Assembly (NCBI RefSeq): GCF_003312915.1 | Contig: NZ_CP030261.1 | Coordinates: 3,286,001 to 3,350,000, forward strand | DNA from: Flavobacterium fluviale | Lineage (GTDB): Bacteria; Bacteroidota; Bacteroidia; Flavobacteriales; Flavobacteriaceae | Reading direction: 5' to 3' | Length of the DNA: 64,000 nucleotides | Shown here: positions 16,738-25,215 of the stretch, piece after piece | Numbering within the stretch: the stretch's first letter is position 1 | How the letters are laid out: every line of letters starts with the position of its first letter | Translations under genes and position numbers: made by a program | The notes under the pieces: generated by a model | Told to the model about the DNA's origin: nothing | Database searches by the model: none | The model's input: the letters and a program-made list of their open reading frames with translations, nothing else

Positions 16738-17982
16738 CTATATCCTTTTTCTATTTCGTCTTTTCTTTTTAAACTGCTTGGGCAAATAATCAATGGCCAT
16801 TTCAGGTTTTAGTAGTGAGTCTAATAAGTTTATAATGGCAATGGAATCGAAAGTTTTTTTAGACGCGTTTTCAAAAGAGAATGTTTCCAACCGTTTGTTA
16901 ATCAACTCGCTTTTATCCAGATTGGGTTTATTTTCGAACCGTTCAATAATTCCTTTTGCACTGTATTCTTTGCCTAAACTTGAACCATTAAAAACATTTT
17001 TTGTTGTATGGTCAACGTAGGTAATGCCATAAATTAATCCTTCATTGCTTTTTCGAAGAATGATATTTATTCCTTCTTTCTCCAATATTAACGAAATCTG
17101 ATTTAAATGAGTTATGTTTTCCCTTAAAAAGGCCATGTCAATTACATTTTTCAGTCTTGCTTTATCGGATTCTTTTCTGGGTTTATTGCTTATAAATTTA
17201 GACTCCAAAAATTTTAATGTAGGCTTAAAATAAAAATCGCTGGCTTTGATGGGAACACCAGCCGGAATTCCTTTTTCATCTAGTATGCGGTACACTATTC
17301 CCTTATTCAAAAACACTTTTGAATTCTCACTGCCACGATCGGCCAATACATTATAAGATTGCAATACAGCATTAAGTTCGGCAAGACTTGAATATCTATA
17401 ACTGTATAAGACTTGATTGAGAACTGCTGCAAGAGCTTTTTTTGATTCAATTTTTCCATAACAGACTTTTCCCATTGAGATAGGCAGTAAGTTAAACTGT
17501 TTATTTTTATTGAGACTTTCAGCTTTAATAAGTCTGAAAGTTTCCTCAATTTCTTTTCTTGCCGGTTCAGATTTTCTTATCCCTAAATGGTGCAGGTCAA
17601 TCCTTTTTCCGTCCCTTTCAATATTAATGGTTATTACATGGATGTGCGGATGCCCTGCGTCAAAATGCTGATAGACAAGGTAGGGCTGTTTCCCAAAACC
17701 TATCTTGTACATGTAGGTATTTGCAATTGCCATCAGTTTTTCTTTTGAATGATTTTCTGATGGGTCAAAATTCAGAGAAATATGTACGCTGTTGCGCTTG
17801 GTATTATCATTTAATTGAATCCTTTCAGTAAAGCGGCTCAGCTTCATTGCATCGCTCATTTGAGATATGTCTAAAAGAAAATTTGCTGCCCCGATGCATT
17901 CAGCCTTGCCAGTTTTAACTTTGTTTTCATTGTAGTTAAAAATACTTCTTATAGAATTACCTGTTTTGATTATTGAAACCAT
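16738..17982 (-). CDS. mobB: Relaxase (mobilisation nuclease, MobB type)
   Basis: 414 residues. Relaxases nick one strand at oriT and stay joined to the 5' end through a tyrosine. The three-histidine metal site is HPHIHV (His111, His113, His115), preceded by GKQPYLVYQHFD; Tyr17 in FNYNENKV is a candidate nicking tyrosine. The N-terminal pattern VSIIKTGNSIRSIFNYNE is typical of the MOBP-like Bacteroidota relaxases. The rest is basic and ends in an Arg/Lys-rich tail (KKKRRNRKR), suited to DNA binding. Its start overlaps the end of mobA by 13 bp, so the two are translationally coupled. Confidence 0.93.
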   Translation of the reverse strand: MVSIIKTGNSIRSIFNYNENKVKTGKAECIGAANFLLDISQMSDAMKLSRFTERIQLNDNTKRNSVHISLNFDPSENHSKEKLMAIANTYMYKIGFGKQPYLVYQHFDAGHPHIHVITINIERDGKRIDLHHLGIRKSEPARKEIEETFRLIKAESLNKNKQFNLLPISMGKVCYGKIESKKALAAVLNQVLYSYRYSSLAELNAVLQSYNVLADRGSENSKVFLNKGIVYRILDEKGIPAGVPIKASDFYFKPTLKFLESKFISNKPRKESDKARLKNVIDMAFLRENITHLNQISLILEKEGINIILRKSNEGLIYGITYVDHTTKNVFNGSSLGKEYSAKGIIERFENKPNLDKSELINKRLETFSFENASKKTFDSIAIINLLDSLLKPEMAIDYLPKQFKKKRRNRKRI

Positions 17983-18371
17983 TGTTCGGAGATTTTTTGA
18001 ATATGATTATGAATCTCATTTATCTTTTCAAAGAGCTTTCTCTGCTTTAATTCAAAGCCAATTGTCCATTCTTTTGCATCGTAAATCTGACTTAATGTGT
18101 GAAGTTTTCTGGTGGTCTGATTTAGGTTGTTTCCTATAGCATTAAGCTCATTTCTAAGGACGATTAGCTCTTCAACAAAATCATCTAATGACCTGTTTCG
18201 GTAAGTACTAATAATTGCTTTCCCAAACAATTGTTTGCGCATATATTCACTTAATTTCCGGCAGGTTGTCGTCTTAAATTTTGACTCTAATACTGTATAT
18301 TCCGAGGGTGTCAAACGAATAGTGATTTTTCGTGTTTTGTTTGAATTTTCTCTTTCCATTCTCGCTGTCAT
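17970..18371 (-). CDS. mobA: Relaxosome accessory DNA-binding protein (MobA of Bacteroidota elements)
   Basis: 133 residues. The N-terminus has KTRKITIRLTPSEYTVLESK, a ribbon-helix-helix DNA-binding motif, and the middle has LIVLRNELNAIGNNLNQTTR, the signature of plasmid mobilisation MobC-family proteins (called MobA in the CTnDOT naming used here). Such proteins bind near oriT and help the relaxase open the DNA. It overlaps mobB by 13 bp. The candidate oriT lies about 120-180 bp upstream of its start, as expected. Confidence 0.88.
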   Translation of the reverse strand: MTARMERENSNKTRKITIRLTPSEYTVLESKFKTTTCRKLSEYMRKQLFGKAIISTYRNRSLDDFVEELIVLRNELNAIGNNLNQTTRKLHTLSQIYDAKEWTIGFELKQRKLFEKINEIHNHIQKISEQWFQ

Positions 18372-18490
18372 AATTATTCATCAATCTCATTTTCTAATAA
18401 GAAATCTGCTGTATTTTTTTTTGTATATGGATTTCATTTTTAAACTTCCAGCAGCTTTCATGTATCTCTGATCCCGAGTTCCGAGGATAG

Positions 18491-18551
18491 ATCAGCCAGA
18501 TCCGGTTGTCCGACAATCGTTCATCTGGCCGATTGCAGGAACGTGGCAATC
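18491..18551. other. Candidate oriT region with nested inverted repeats
   Basis: Arms ATCAGCCAGAT (18491-18501) and ATCTGGCCGAT (18523-18533) pair at 10 of 11 positions. Between them lies a small palindrome TTGTCCGACAA (18506-18516). A second stem, GATTGC (18531-18536) with GCAATC (18546-18551), follows. The stretch is GC-richer than its surroundings and lies upstream of mobA-mobB, the usual place for oriT. The nick site cannot be named. Confidence 0.5.
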
Positions 18552-18565
18552 CTGAACCCTTTTTA

Positions 18566-18586
18566 AGAAAAACTAAATTAGAAAAG
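18566..18586. repeat. 21-bp direct repeat, copy 2 (right edge of the mob block)
   Basis: Identical to 15383-15403. It lies between the candidate oriT and the divergent small gene at 18688. Confidence 0.85.
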
Positions 18587-18687
18587 GCTTTAGCAATAAG
18601 CAATCCCCGCTAAATTATGACTGGGCTTAATTCTTTAAAGCTTTTTACATTTACTATTTCTAATTATTAATTAAAAACGTGGAAGTT

Positions 18688-18978
18688 ATGATTACAAAAA
18701 ATGAAGTGTCCAAGGTTTATGATACGGTATTGAGTATCCCTGGAATGAATGAAATGGTGAAGATTGATTTGAGGATTTCACGAAAAAATGTTTTACTGTT
18801 GTGCCGTCTTATAGAGCAAGGACTCTTGGCTGAAAAAGATGCCGCGAGTCTGATAGGTATTCTTTCGAATGAAAGTGTCAATGAGCTTAGAAATTTTTCA
18901 GACGACTGCCTGCAGAAATCTGGTCTTGTCGAGCTGAACCAAAAGCTTTTGGAATTAAGTGCCGGCCTCAAAGATTGA
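18688..18978 (+). CDS. Small helical protein of unknown function
   Basis: 96 residues from the ATG at 18688 (a GTG three codons earlier is possible). The product is mostly helical, leucine-rich and charged, with a single Cys-Arg-Leu segment (LLCRLIEQGLL) and no membrane segment. I do not recognise a domain. It is transcribed away from the mob operon across the oriT region and ends in a strong terminator, so it is monocistronic. A role in mob regulation or relaxosome control is possible only from position. Confidence 0.65.
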   Translation: MITKNEVSKVYDTVLSIPGMNEMVKIDLRISRKNVLLLCRLIEQGLLAEKDAASLIGILSNESVNELRNFSDDCLQKSGLVELNQKLLELSAGLKD

Positions 18979-18997
18979 TTTTAAAAAATAATTTTTT

Positions 18998-19039
18998 GTG
19001 CTTTACAGATCTGCAAGATTTGTAAAGCACATTTTTTTT
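18998..19039 (+). terminator. Rho-independent terminator
   Basis: A perfect 10-bp stem GTGCTTTACA (18998-19007) with TGTAAAGCAC (19021-19030) is followed by eight T at 19032-19039. It ends the gene at 18688. Confidence 0.88.
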
Positions 19040-19047
19040 GCAGGAAA

Positions 19048-19082
19048 TTGGCTTGATTTTGAAAACTTTTGGCTTGATTTTG
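19048..19082. promoter_or_regulatory. Two 14-bp direct repeats, probable operator
   Basis: TTGGCTTGATTTTG occurs exactly at 19048-19061 and 19069-19082, a spacing of 21 bp (two helix turns), so both face the same side of the DNA. The pair ends 26 bp before a TAAATTTG promoter element. Direct repeats with this period are typical of LytTR-class and other activator sites; the regulator is unknown. Confidence 0.65.
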
Positions 19083-19108
19083 TCAACAGTTTTTTTTAGT
19101 GAACGATT

Positions 19109-19116
19109 TAAATTTG
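19109..19116 (+). promoter_or_regulatory. -7 promoter element for the MauE-like gene
   Basis: TAAATTTG matches TAnnTTTG and lies 44 bp before the ATG at 19161. The -33 TTG is not at the ideal distance, in keeping with an activator-dependent promoter. Confidence 0.5.
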
Positions 19117-19160
19117 TGTAAGCATTTTCAGTAAATGAATTACTATACAAAATTTCAATT

Positions 19161-20693
19161 ATGAAACTACAGGAAAATTATAAGAAGCTGATTATTGAAT
19201 TGATATGTTTTCTATATGCACTTTTGTTTGTCTATGCCGCGGCGAGTAAACTTGTTGATTTTGAAAGGTTTCAGGTACAGTTGGCACAGTCTCCCGTACT
19301 TAGTATTTATGCTGAATGGATTTCCTATTTTGTAATTGGTTTTGAGCTGATTATTTCGGGGATGCTTTTATTTTCGGCTACCAGAATCATAGGTTTGTAT
19401 TTTGCATTTGTTTTAATGAGCATGTTTACCAGTTATATTTTTATAGTGCTTCATTATAGTTCTTTTATACCCTGTTCATGTGGAGGTATCCTGGAGAAAA
19501 TGAGCTGGAAAACACATTTGATATTTAACTCGCTTTTTGTCATGATGGCAGCTGTTGCAATTATAATTCTTAAAAATAAGCGTCAAGATGATTTTTCAAT
19601 AACAAAAAACAGCAGTAAAATCTGGACTCTATTGGCTTGTGCTATAATGGCTACAACAGCTGTTGTTATCTTATTCCTTTCCTCAGAGCAGGCTATTCAT
19701 CATAAAAATCCCTTTGTCAGAAGATATCCAAAAAAAGCAATCGAACTTTATAAGACTATTGATCTAAGATGGAATTCCTATTATTTTGCAGGTTATGAAA
19801 AAAATATCCTTTATCTGGCAAATTATACAGATCCCCTGCATCTTCTTTCCATTGATAGCGATGGAAAACAAAAGAGGATAAAACTGTATTTAGATTATCG
19901 TAACCAATCTTTTAAATCAATAAAAATTGTAGTTCAAGACGGCTGGTTCTACTTGTTTGATGGTACACTGCCGCGCATATACAGAGGAAATACCAAAGAT
20001 TGGAAATTAACGGCAGAATTGAAAAGAACCCCAAAATTTAGCCTGGCGCAGCCCATGGACAGCGTTACTATTGCATTTCGGAATAACACTGGTAATGACA
20101 GAGCGAATGTAATAGGAATTTTTAGTGCAGAAAAAGATACCGTTTTGTATTCGCAAAACCTTCTTACAAGGCAGATTGACGGAATATTTGATACAGACGG
20201 CATACTGCTCTACAACCAGAACAGGAAGCAGATCCATTACATTTATTATTATCGCAATGAGTTTATCACAGCTGACCGAAATGGGGAGCTTATGAGAAGA
20301 AGCAATACTATTGATACCAATAAACAGGCTAAAATTAAAGTAGCATATCTCAAAAATAATACAGAAAGGCAGATGGCAGCTCCTCCCTTAAAAGTGAACT
20401 CGATCAGTGCAGTTAGAAATAATCTTTTGTTCATCAATTCGAAAGTGCCCGGAAGATTTGAAGACGAGAAATTTTGGAAAAAATCTTCAGTAGTAGATGT
20501 TTATAATTTGGATAACAATAGTTATGTCCTTAGTTTTTATGTCCAGGAAATTCCAAACCAGAAAATCCAGAACATTTTTGTAACCGATGATCATCTTTAT
20601 GTTACAGCAGGTACAAATCTGATGGTTTTTAATCTCGGATATTTGTTAAAAAGTGAAATGAAACGCGAATCAGAGCTTAAAACTGACCGCTGA
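19161..20693 (+). CDS. MauE/DoxX-type redox membrane protein fused to a large periplasmic domain
   Basis: 510 residues. Residues about 10-135 form four membrane helices in the MauE/DoxX pattern: VYAAASKLVDFERF after helix 1, then a CSCGG motif (Cys105, Cys107) before the last helix. MauE relatives are thought to help form disulfides in exported proteins. A fifth hydrophobic segment (about 155-172) leads into some 330 residues with repeated short beta-strand units (LHLLSIDSDGKQKRIKL-like blades), suggesting a six-bladed propeller in the periplasm. The fusion is unusual for a MauE protein. The next gene, 80 bp on, encodes an exported four-cysteine protein, an obvious possible client. Function is inferred from family and context. 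Confidence 0.75.
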   Translation: MKLQENYKKLIIELICFLYALLFVYAAASKLVDFERFQVQLAQSPVLSIYAEWISYFVIGFELIISGMLLFSATRIIGLYFAFVLMSMFTSYIFIVLHYSSFIPCSCGGILEKMSWKTHLIFNSLFVMMAAVAIIILKNKRQDDFSITKNSSKIWTLLACAIMATTAVVILFLSSEQAIHHKNPFVRRYPKKAIELYKTIDLRWNSYYFAGYEKNILYLANYTDPLHLLSIDSDGKQKRIKLYLDYRNQSFKSIKIVVQDGWFYLFDGTLPRIYRGNTKDWKLTAELKRTPKFSLAQPMDSVTIAFRNNTGNDRANVIGIFSAEKDTVLYSQNLLTRQIDGIFDTDGILLYNQNRKQIHYIYYYRNEFITADRNGELMRRSNTIDTNKQAKIKVAYLKNNTERQMAAPPLKVNSISAVRNNLLFINSKVPGRFEDEKFWKKSSVVDVYNLDNNSYVLSFYVQEIPNQKIQNIFVTDDHLYVTAGTNLMVFNLGYLLKSEMKRESELKTDR

Positions 20694-20773
20694 AAAATAT
20701 ATTGGCCGATATCAGGAATTAGATCGAAAACCTGTAGAAAAAAGTAGATCACGTTTAATTTAAATTTATAGTT

Positions 20774-21055
20774 ATGAATACGATATTTTTAAAAAAAATG
20801 ATGCCATTTGCCATAGTAATGGTGACTGGTACAGCTGGGGCTTTTTTAACCACTTCCATGCAGAAAACTGCCGGTAGTGCTGCTCCTGAAATTGGATATG
20901 TTACAGACGATAACAACATCCCTTGTAACAAAGAAGTGGATTGCAGCACAGACTTTAATTTACAGCTCTGTCGTGTAAGCTATGCCCCTCCAGGACAACA
21001 AGCAAAAGGCAAGGATAATAATTGTGATGAAACGCTTTATCGTCCTTCCAATTGA
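20774..21055 (+). CDS. Exported four-cysteine small protein, DUF6520-like
   Basis: 93 residues. The start has KK followed by a hydrophobic stretch (residues 9-27), a likely signal segment. The mature part is small and polar with four cysteines (51, 57, 66, 84), enough for two disulfide bonds. The layout (signal, short linker, DNNIPC..., then spaced Cys near the C-terminus) fits the DUF6520 family, small Bacteroidota proteins of unknown role. It follows the MauE-like gene and faces an S9 peptidase gene and a SusC/SusD pair. I suggest it is the substrate or signal that this locus handles, but no sequence motif proves that. Confidence 0.7.
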   Translation: MNTIFLKKMMPFAIVMVTGTAGAFLTTSMQKTAGSAAPEIGYVTDDNNIPCNKEVDCSTDFNLQLCRVSYAPPGQQAKGKDNNCDETLYRPSN

Positions 21056-21075
21056 ATCATGTTTAACCAGAAAAG

Positions 21076-21107
21076 CAATGCAGTTCTTGGAACTGCATTG
21101 TTTTTTT
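21076..21107 (+). terminator. Rho-independent terminator after the DUF6520-like gene
   Basis: A perfect 11-bp stem (21076-21086 with 21090-21100), a 3-nt loop and seven T. It separates the rightward MauE-DUF6520 transcript from the leftward peptidase-SusD-SusC one. Confidence 0.9.
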
Positions 21108-21113
21108 GAGATA

Positions 21114-23783
21114 TCAATTTTTATCAATCCATTGCTCGGGTGTTTCATCTTTAAGATAAAACCCAAACCACTGTATTATTTTGCGTGTTAAGTCTCTTTG
21201 ATTTATGGGATTTGTAATAGTGTGTCCTTCATTTGGAAACAACAGCATTGTGTTTTTTTTGCCAAGTCTGCGAATTGCCATATGAAATTCTACTGTCTGA
21301 TGCCAGTCAACATGATTATCTTCCTTTCCTGCATAGGATAGTAGAGGAGTCGTTATATTTTTAACAAATTCAATAGGAGAATTTAGATTATAAATTTCGG
21401 GATTTTCAGATGGAGGCTGTATCATTTTCAACTGCCCGTGTATGAAATAATTCATAGTAGGACGGCCGGTGTCCCAGTCTACTGTATGGTAGTAACTTTT
21501 AATGTTTGTAATTGCCGCACCTGCTACCGCCGCCGCAAAAATTTTTGTCTGTGTTATGATATAACAAACCTCAAAACCTCCGAAAGAATGCCCCATCAAA
21601 GCAATTTTGTCCGGCTTAACAAGTCCTCTGGCGATGATTTCTTTTGTGGCTGAAATTGTATACTTTAAAGCGGAAGGGCCTTCATTCTGTTTTTCGGATA
21701 TTATATCGGGACAAAGCACAAAATATCCCTGACTGGTTAATACCACAGGATTGAAGCCTGCTTCATTTTCTAAATCCGGTAAAGAGTATTTGTAAAGATT
21801 TTGAGTCTGATTTTCATAGATATTTACAATCATAGGGTATTTTTTATCGGGATTATATGATGCAGGATAGTAAAGCAATGCGCTCATTTTTATTCCATTC
21901 TCGTTTTGGAATTGAATTAGTGAGGCGCTTCCCCAATCGTAATCTGCCTGATGCGGACTGCTTTGAAATACAGTACGGGTAACTTTATCCTTTTGGAATA
22001 TAATTTTTGGAGGTTTGTCAAATCTTTGCTGCTGATAAAACAGTACTTTTCCTTGGTCTGTACTGTGGAGTTTGTCAATATAACAGCTGTCATAGACAAG
22101 GGGTATTTCTCCAGTAATTTTTTTCCATTTAAAAAATCCTGTTCTGCCATCCTCGCCAGTAGCTGTAAGCAAAATTGGATTGGAAAAATTAATTGATTTA
22201 TATCTATAGCCATCATAGCTTTTCTCAATTTCCGAAAATTTCCCCGGTGCATATATTCTGAATTGGATCTGTTTTTCCCTTCCTCTGGTAAGTCTTTTTA
22301 GAGTAAAATTCTCAGGTGAAATTGTCCATATATCATAATTATCATATACTACGAGCTTATTGTCGTTTGCAGTCCATCCAACTGGAGTCAGTATAAAGTT
22401 TCTGCTGTTTTTTTGATTGGTCAGCGAAAGGTATTGCGAAATAATTCGGCGGGTAATGTTTGTGTATGTTTTTGAAGCTGTATTATAAATCCAGCAGCTA
22501 TCATTAAGTATGTAATTTATATATTTACCTTCAGGGGAAGAGATAGGAAGTGGTTCAGATGGACTTATTTTTTTATTTTGAAGCAAGAGTTTTTTTTCCC
22601 CTGTCAGCAGATTTAAAATATAAAAATCGCGGGGGGCATCATATTCAAACTGAGGCTCATACTTTTTTGGATCAGAAAGGACTGCATATTTTTCATTGCC
22701 GCAAAGCATTACTTTGGATAATTCATCAGAGGTGATTTCGGAAAACTTTCCAGTTAGAGGGTACCATAAAGCAAGACTATTTTGCTTTTTAAAACGTAAA
22801 CTTTTCTGCATAAAAGGGTAGATGTATGTATCGCTGCTTTTCCAAATTTCTGCTTTGGATACGGCATCTTCTGTACTGTTAAAATAATTCTCTTTTTTAT
22901 GGCTTATTGAAAAAAATACCCGTTGAAGATCATTGCTAATAGTTATAGCATATTCTGCACTTTCATTAATAACTGCTTGAGATGGAAAATTATCTTTCGT
23001 CTTTGGATCAAGGACGTAAAGGCTTTTATTCTCCAGTATATAATAATAAAGTTTTTTGTTTTCTGTGCCAGAATTGGGTTCCGTCAAAAAAGATACTGCC
23101 CTTTCTTTCTTATCCCATGTCAGCATCTTAAAATTCACAGGTTTTTTCTCATGAATCCATGTGGTTTTAGTTTTTTGCCCTAATTCTAAGACGCCAATCG
23201 AACTTAAATTTTGATCTGCAATGGAAAAGAGAATTTTTTTATTGGCAGGCCCCATTCTCATGCTGGTAACGTTTTCAATTGTCGATAAAATCTTTCCATT
23301 TTGATCAAACACACTAATGGACTGCTTTTTTGTGAGTTGAGATTTTGTCATTACTACTAATCTCTCAGAGTCTGGCGAAGAAAAATAACCAGTGACATTG
23401 GCTATTGTTTTTTTGTTGCCATTCTGAAGATTTAGAATATGAATTCCCTCAGTATCCTGATAAACAAAACTATTATCTCCCAGAAAATCAGGTTTAGTGC
23501 CAAGCGGAAAGGAGTACAGTTTATTTTTTAATGTATTTTTTACGTATAAGGTATCTTTTCCGTTTTTATAGAACATTGAAAAACCGACCCAGTTTCCATT
23601 GCGCGAAGGTTTATGGAATAGAAAATTACCAAATGAATCATAATCTGATGCTGTAAGGCTTTTTTTTTGCAATGCCTGCCCCCGTAGGGGACAGACTACT
23701 AATAGCAAAATAAAAAATAAAAATAAAACTGCAGCAGGTACAGCGGTAAAGCCGCCCCTGTTTTTTAGATATGAAATATTCAT
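21114..23783 (-). CDS. S9 (prolyl oligopeptidase-type) serine peptidase, exported
   Basis: 889 residues. A signal peptide is visible (about residues 14-38, ending GQALQ). Residues about 40-600 are strand-rich repeats, as in the beta-propeller that gates S9 enzymes, and the last 270 form the alpha/beta hydrolase. The catalytic serine is in GHSFGGFE (about residue 733), the Asp in GKEDNHVDW and the His in NEGHT. S9 enzymes cut small peptides, not folded proteins, because the propeller limits access. It is the last gene of a leftward SusC-SusD-peptidase run (13 bp after SusD), so it probably acts in the periplasm on peptides imported by SusC/SusD or on the four-cysteine protein. Confidence 0.9.
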   Translation of the reverse strand: MNISYLKNRGGFTAVPAAVLFLFFILLLVVCPLRGQALQKKSLTASDYDSFGNFLFHKPSRNGNWVGFSMFYKNGKDTLYVKNTLKNKLYSFPLGTKPDFLGDNSFVYQDTEGIHILNLQNGNKKTIANVTGYFSSPDSERLVVMTKSQLTKKQSISVFDQNGKILSTIENVTSMRMGPANKKILFSIADQNLSSIGVLELGQKTKTTWIHEKKPVNFKMLTWDKKERAVSFLTEPNSGTENKKLYYYILENKSLYVLDPKTKDNFPSQAVINESAEYAITISNDLQRVFFSISHKKENYFNSTEDAVSKAEIWKSSDTYIYPFMQKSLRFKKQNSLALWYPLTGKFSEITSDELSKVMLCGNEKYAVLSDPKKYEPQFEYDAPRDFYILNLLTGEKKLLLQNKKISPSEPLPISSPEGKYINYILNDSCWIYNTASKTYTNITRRIISQYLSLTNQKNSRNFILTPVGWTANDNKLVVYDNYDIWTISPENFTLKRLTRGREKQIQFRIYAPGKFSEIEKSYDGYRYKSINFSNPILLTATGEDGRTGFFKWKKITGEIPLVYDSCYIDKLHSTDQGKVLFYQQQRFDKPPKIIFQKDKVTRTVFQSSPHQADYDWGSASLIQFQNENGIKMSALLYYPASYNPDKKYPMIVNIYENQTQNLYKYSLPDLENEAGFNPVVLTSQGYFVLCPDIISEKQNEGPSALKYTISATKEIIARGLVKPDKIALMGHSFGGFEVCYIITQTKIFAAAVAGAAITNIKSYYHTVDWDTGRPTMNYFIHGQLKMIQPPSENPEIYNLNSPIEFVKNITTPLLSYAGKEDNHVDWHQTVEFHMAIRRLGKKNTMLLFPNEGHTITNPINQRDLTRKIIQWFGFYLKDETPEQWIDKN

Positions 23784-23795
23784 GTGATGTATCTT

Positions 23796-25205
23796 TTAAT
23801 AGCCTTCATTCTGCGGCAGAAGATTTGGATTGAGTTCCAATTCGGTCTGAGGCAGTGGAAATAAGATGTCGGTTGTGTTCCATCCCGGCTTTTGAGCTGA
23901 TAGAATGGTGTTTATATCTCCTGAACGTTTAAGGTCAAAAAAGCGATGGGCGTATTCGGTAAAAAGCTCATGTCTGCGCTCTTCGGCTACAGCCTGAAGC
24001 AGTTCTTCTTTTGTGGAAATATACGTACTTGTAAGGCCTGCACGATTTCGTATTTTGTTAAGATCTTCTCTGGCACCGATAATATCGCCCTGCTTTGCAC
24101 GTGCTTCTGCACGGATGAGATATTGTTCAGCCAGACGCATCACAATTGAATACTCGACAGAAGACGCAGTAGTGCTGTTTTTCTTGTACTTATACGCAAA
24201 GTACCACTTAGAGGCACCGCTGGAAACTGAACCCATCCAGTGCTTTTTTCGCAGATCATCCGAAGAAAAGGAATTTACCAGAATGTTGTTCAGACAAACT
24301 GTTCTTGGAGGACCGCTGGCAAAAATAAATGCCACCGCTTCATCCGTATTTTTTCCTGAAGCTGAAGGCTGCAGCTGCCAGATTGTTTCTTTTGACTCCT
24401 TTAAAAATGCACTATCAATATTTTCAAGTGAAAAAGTTCCAGATTCATTGAGCACGGCAGATGCGCTGTCGGCAGCCTCTGCCCATAAACCAGAACAAAG
24501 ATATACCCGTGAAAGCAAAGCTCTTACAGTAAACTTAGATGGACGTACCCTTGTACTGCTTAATTCAGCTGTATTTAAATTTACAGCAGCGAGCTGAAGA
24601 TCAGTCTGAATCAATTGGTAAATTTCTTTAACAGGAAGTTTGCTGACAACAGTATTGATTTTATATTCTGTTGTGGTGACGTATGGGATATCCCCATACA
24701 GATTGACCAGATAAAAATGCAGCAGTGCCCTAATAAAAAGAGCTTCCCCTTCAAGCTTTTGTTTATTTGCTGTTGACAGGGATACAGAACTCCTGCTGCC
24801 TTCAAGCACGGCATTTGCTGCATATATATTGCTATAGGCTGCTTTCCAGTAATCGTTCACAGAGGAAGTGGAAGGCAGCAGATTATTGGTATAAAAATTT
24901 TCAGTAGTACTGAGCGGGTTTCCAAACCATGTCAGTTCATCTCCATAACAGCCTAGCTGGAAAGAGATTCCCACTCCAGAACCGGTCAGTATTCCGGTAT
25001 CCCTCATTTTTGAGTAAATACTGGTCAAAGCGGCATCTGCGGTCTGATTATCTTCAAAAACACTTTCTTTGGTCAGCTGGTTCTCCGGCAAATCAATATC
25101 TAAAAAAGAATCGCAGGAAACAATTAGAAATGCCAATGACAGTACCAATTTATTCATGGATATTCTAGAGTCCCTTGTGAATGAGTTTGTGACTATTTTT
25201 TTCAT
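23796..25205 (-). CDS. SusD/RagB-type substrate-binding lipoprotein
   Basis: 469 residues. A lipoprotein signal with LIVSC is visible; the ATG at 25157 (MNKLVLSLAF...) would give a more typical signal than the first ATG at 25205. The mature part begins with FLDIDLPENQLTKESVF and has helical TPR-like segments, including FIRALLHFYLVNLYGDIPYV and the C-terminal EERRHELFTEYAHRFFDLKR, both hallmarks of SusD. It sits on the outer membrane as the lid of the SusC channel. The gene is 10 bp downstream of susC-like and 13 bp upstream of the peptidase, so all three form an operon. Which ligand it binds is unknown. Confidence 0.92.
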   Translation of the reverse strand: MKKIVTNSFTRDSRISMNKLVLSLAFLIVSCDSFLDIDLPENQLTKESVFEDNQTADAALTSIYSKMRDTGILTGSGVGISFQLGCYGDELTWFGNPLSTTENFYTNNLLPSTSSVNDYWKAAYSNIYAANAVLEGSRSSVSLSTANKQKLEGEALFIRALLHFYLVNLYGDIPYVTTTEYKINTVVSKLPVKEIYQLIQTDLQLAAVNLNTAELSSTRVRPSKFTVRALLSRVYLCSGLWAEAADSASAVLNESGTFSLENIDSAFLKESKETIWQLQPSASGKNTDEAVAFIFASGPPRTVCLNNILVNSFSSDDLRKKHWMGSVSSGASKWYFAYKYKKNSTTASSVEYSIVMRLAEQYLIRAEARAKQGDIIGAREDLNKIRNRAGLTSTYISTKEELLQAVAEERRHELFTEYAHRFFDLKRSGDINTILSAQKPGWNTTDILFPLPQTELELNPNLLPQNEGY

Positions 25206-25215
25206 GGTCTATTTT

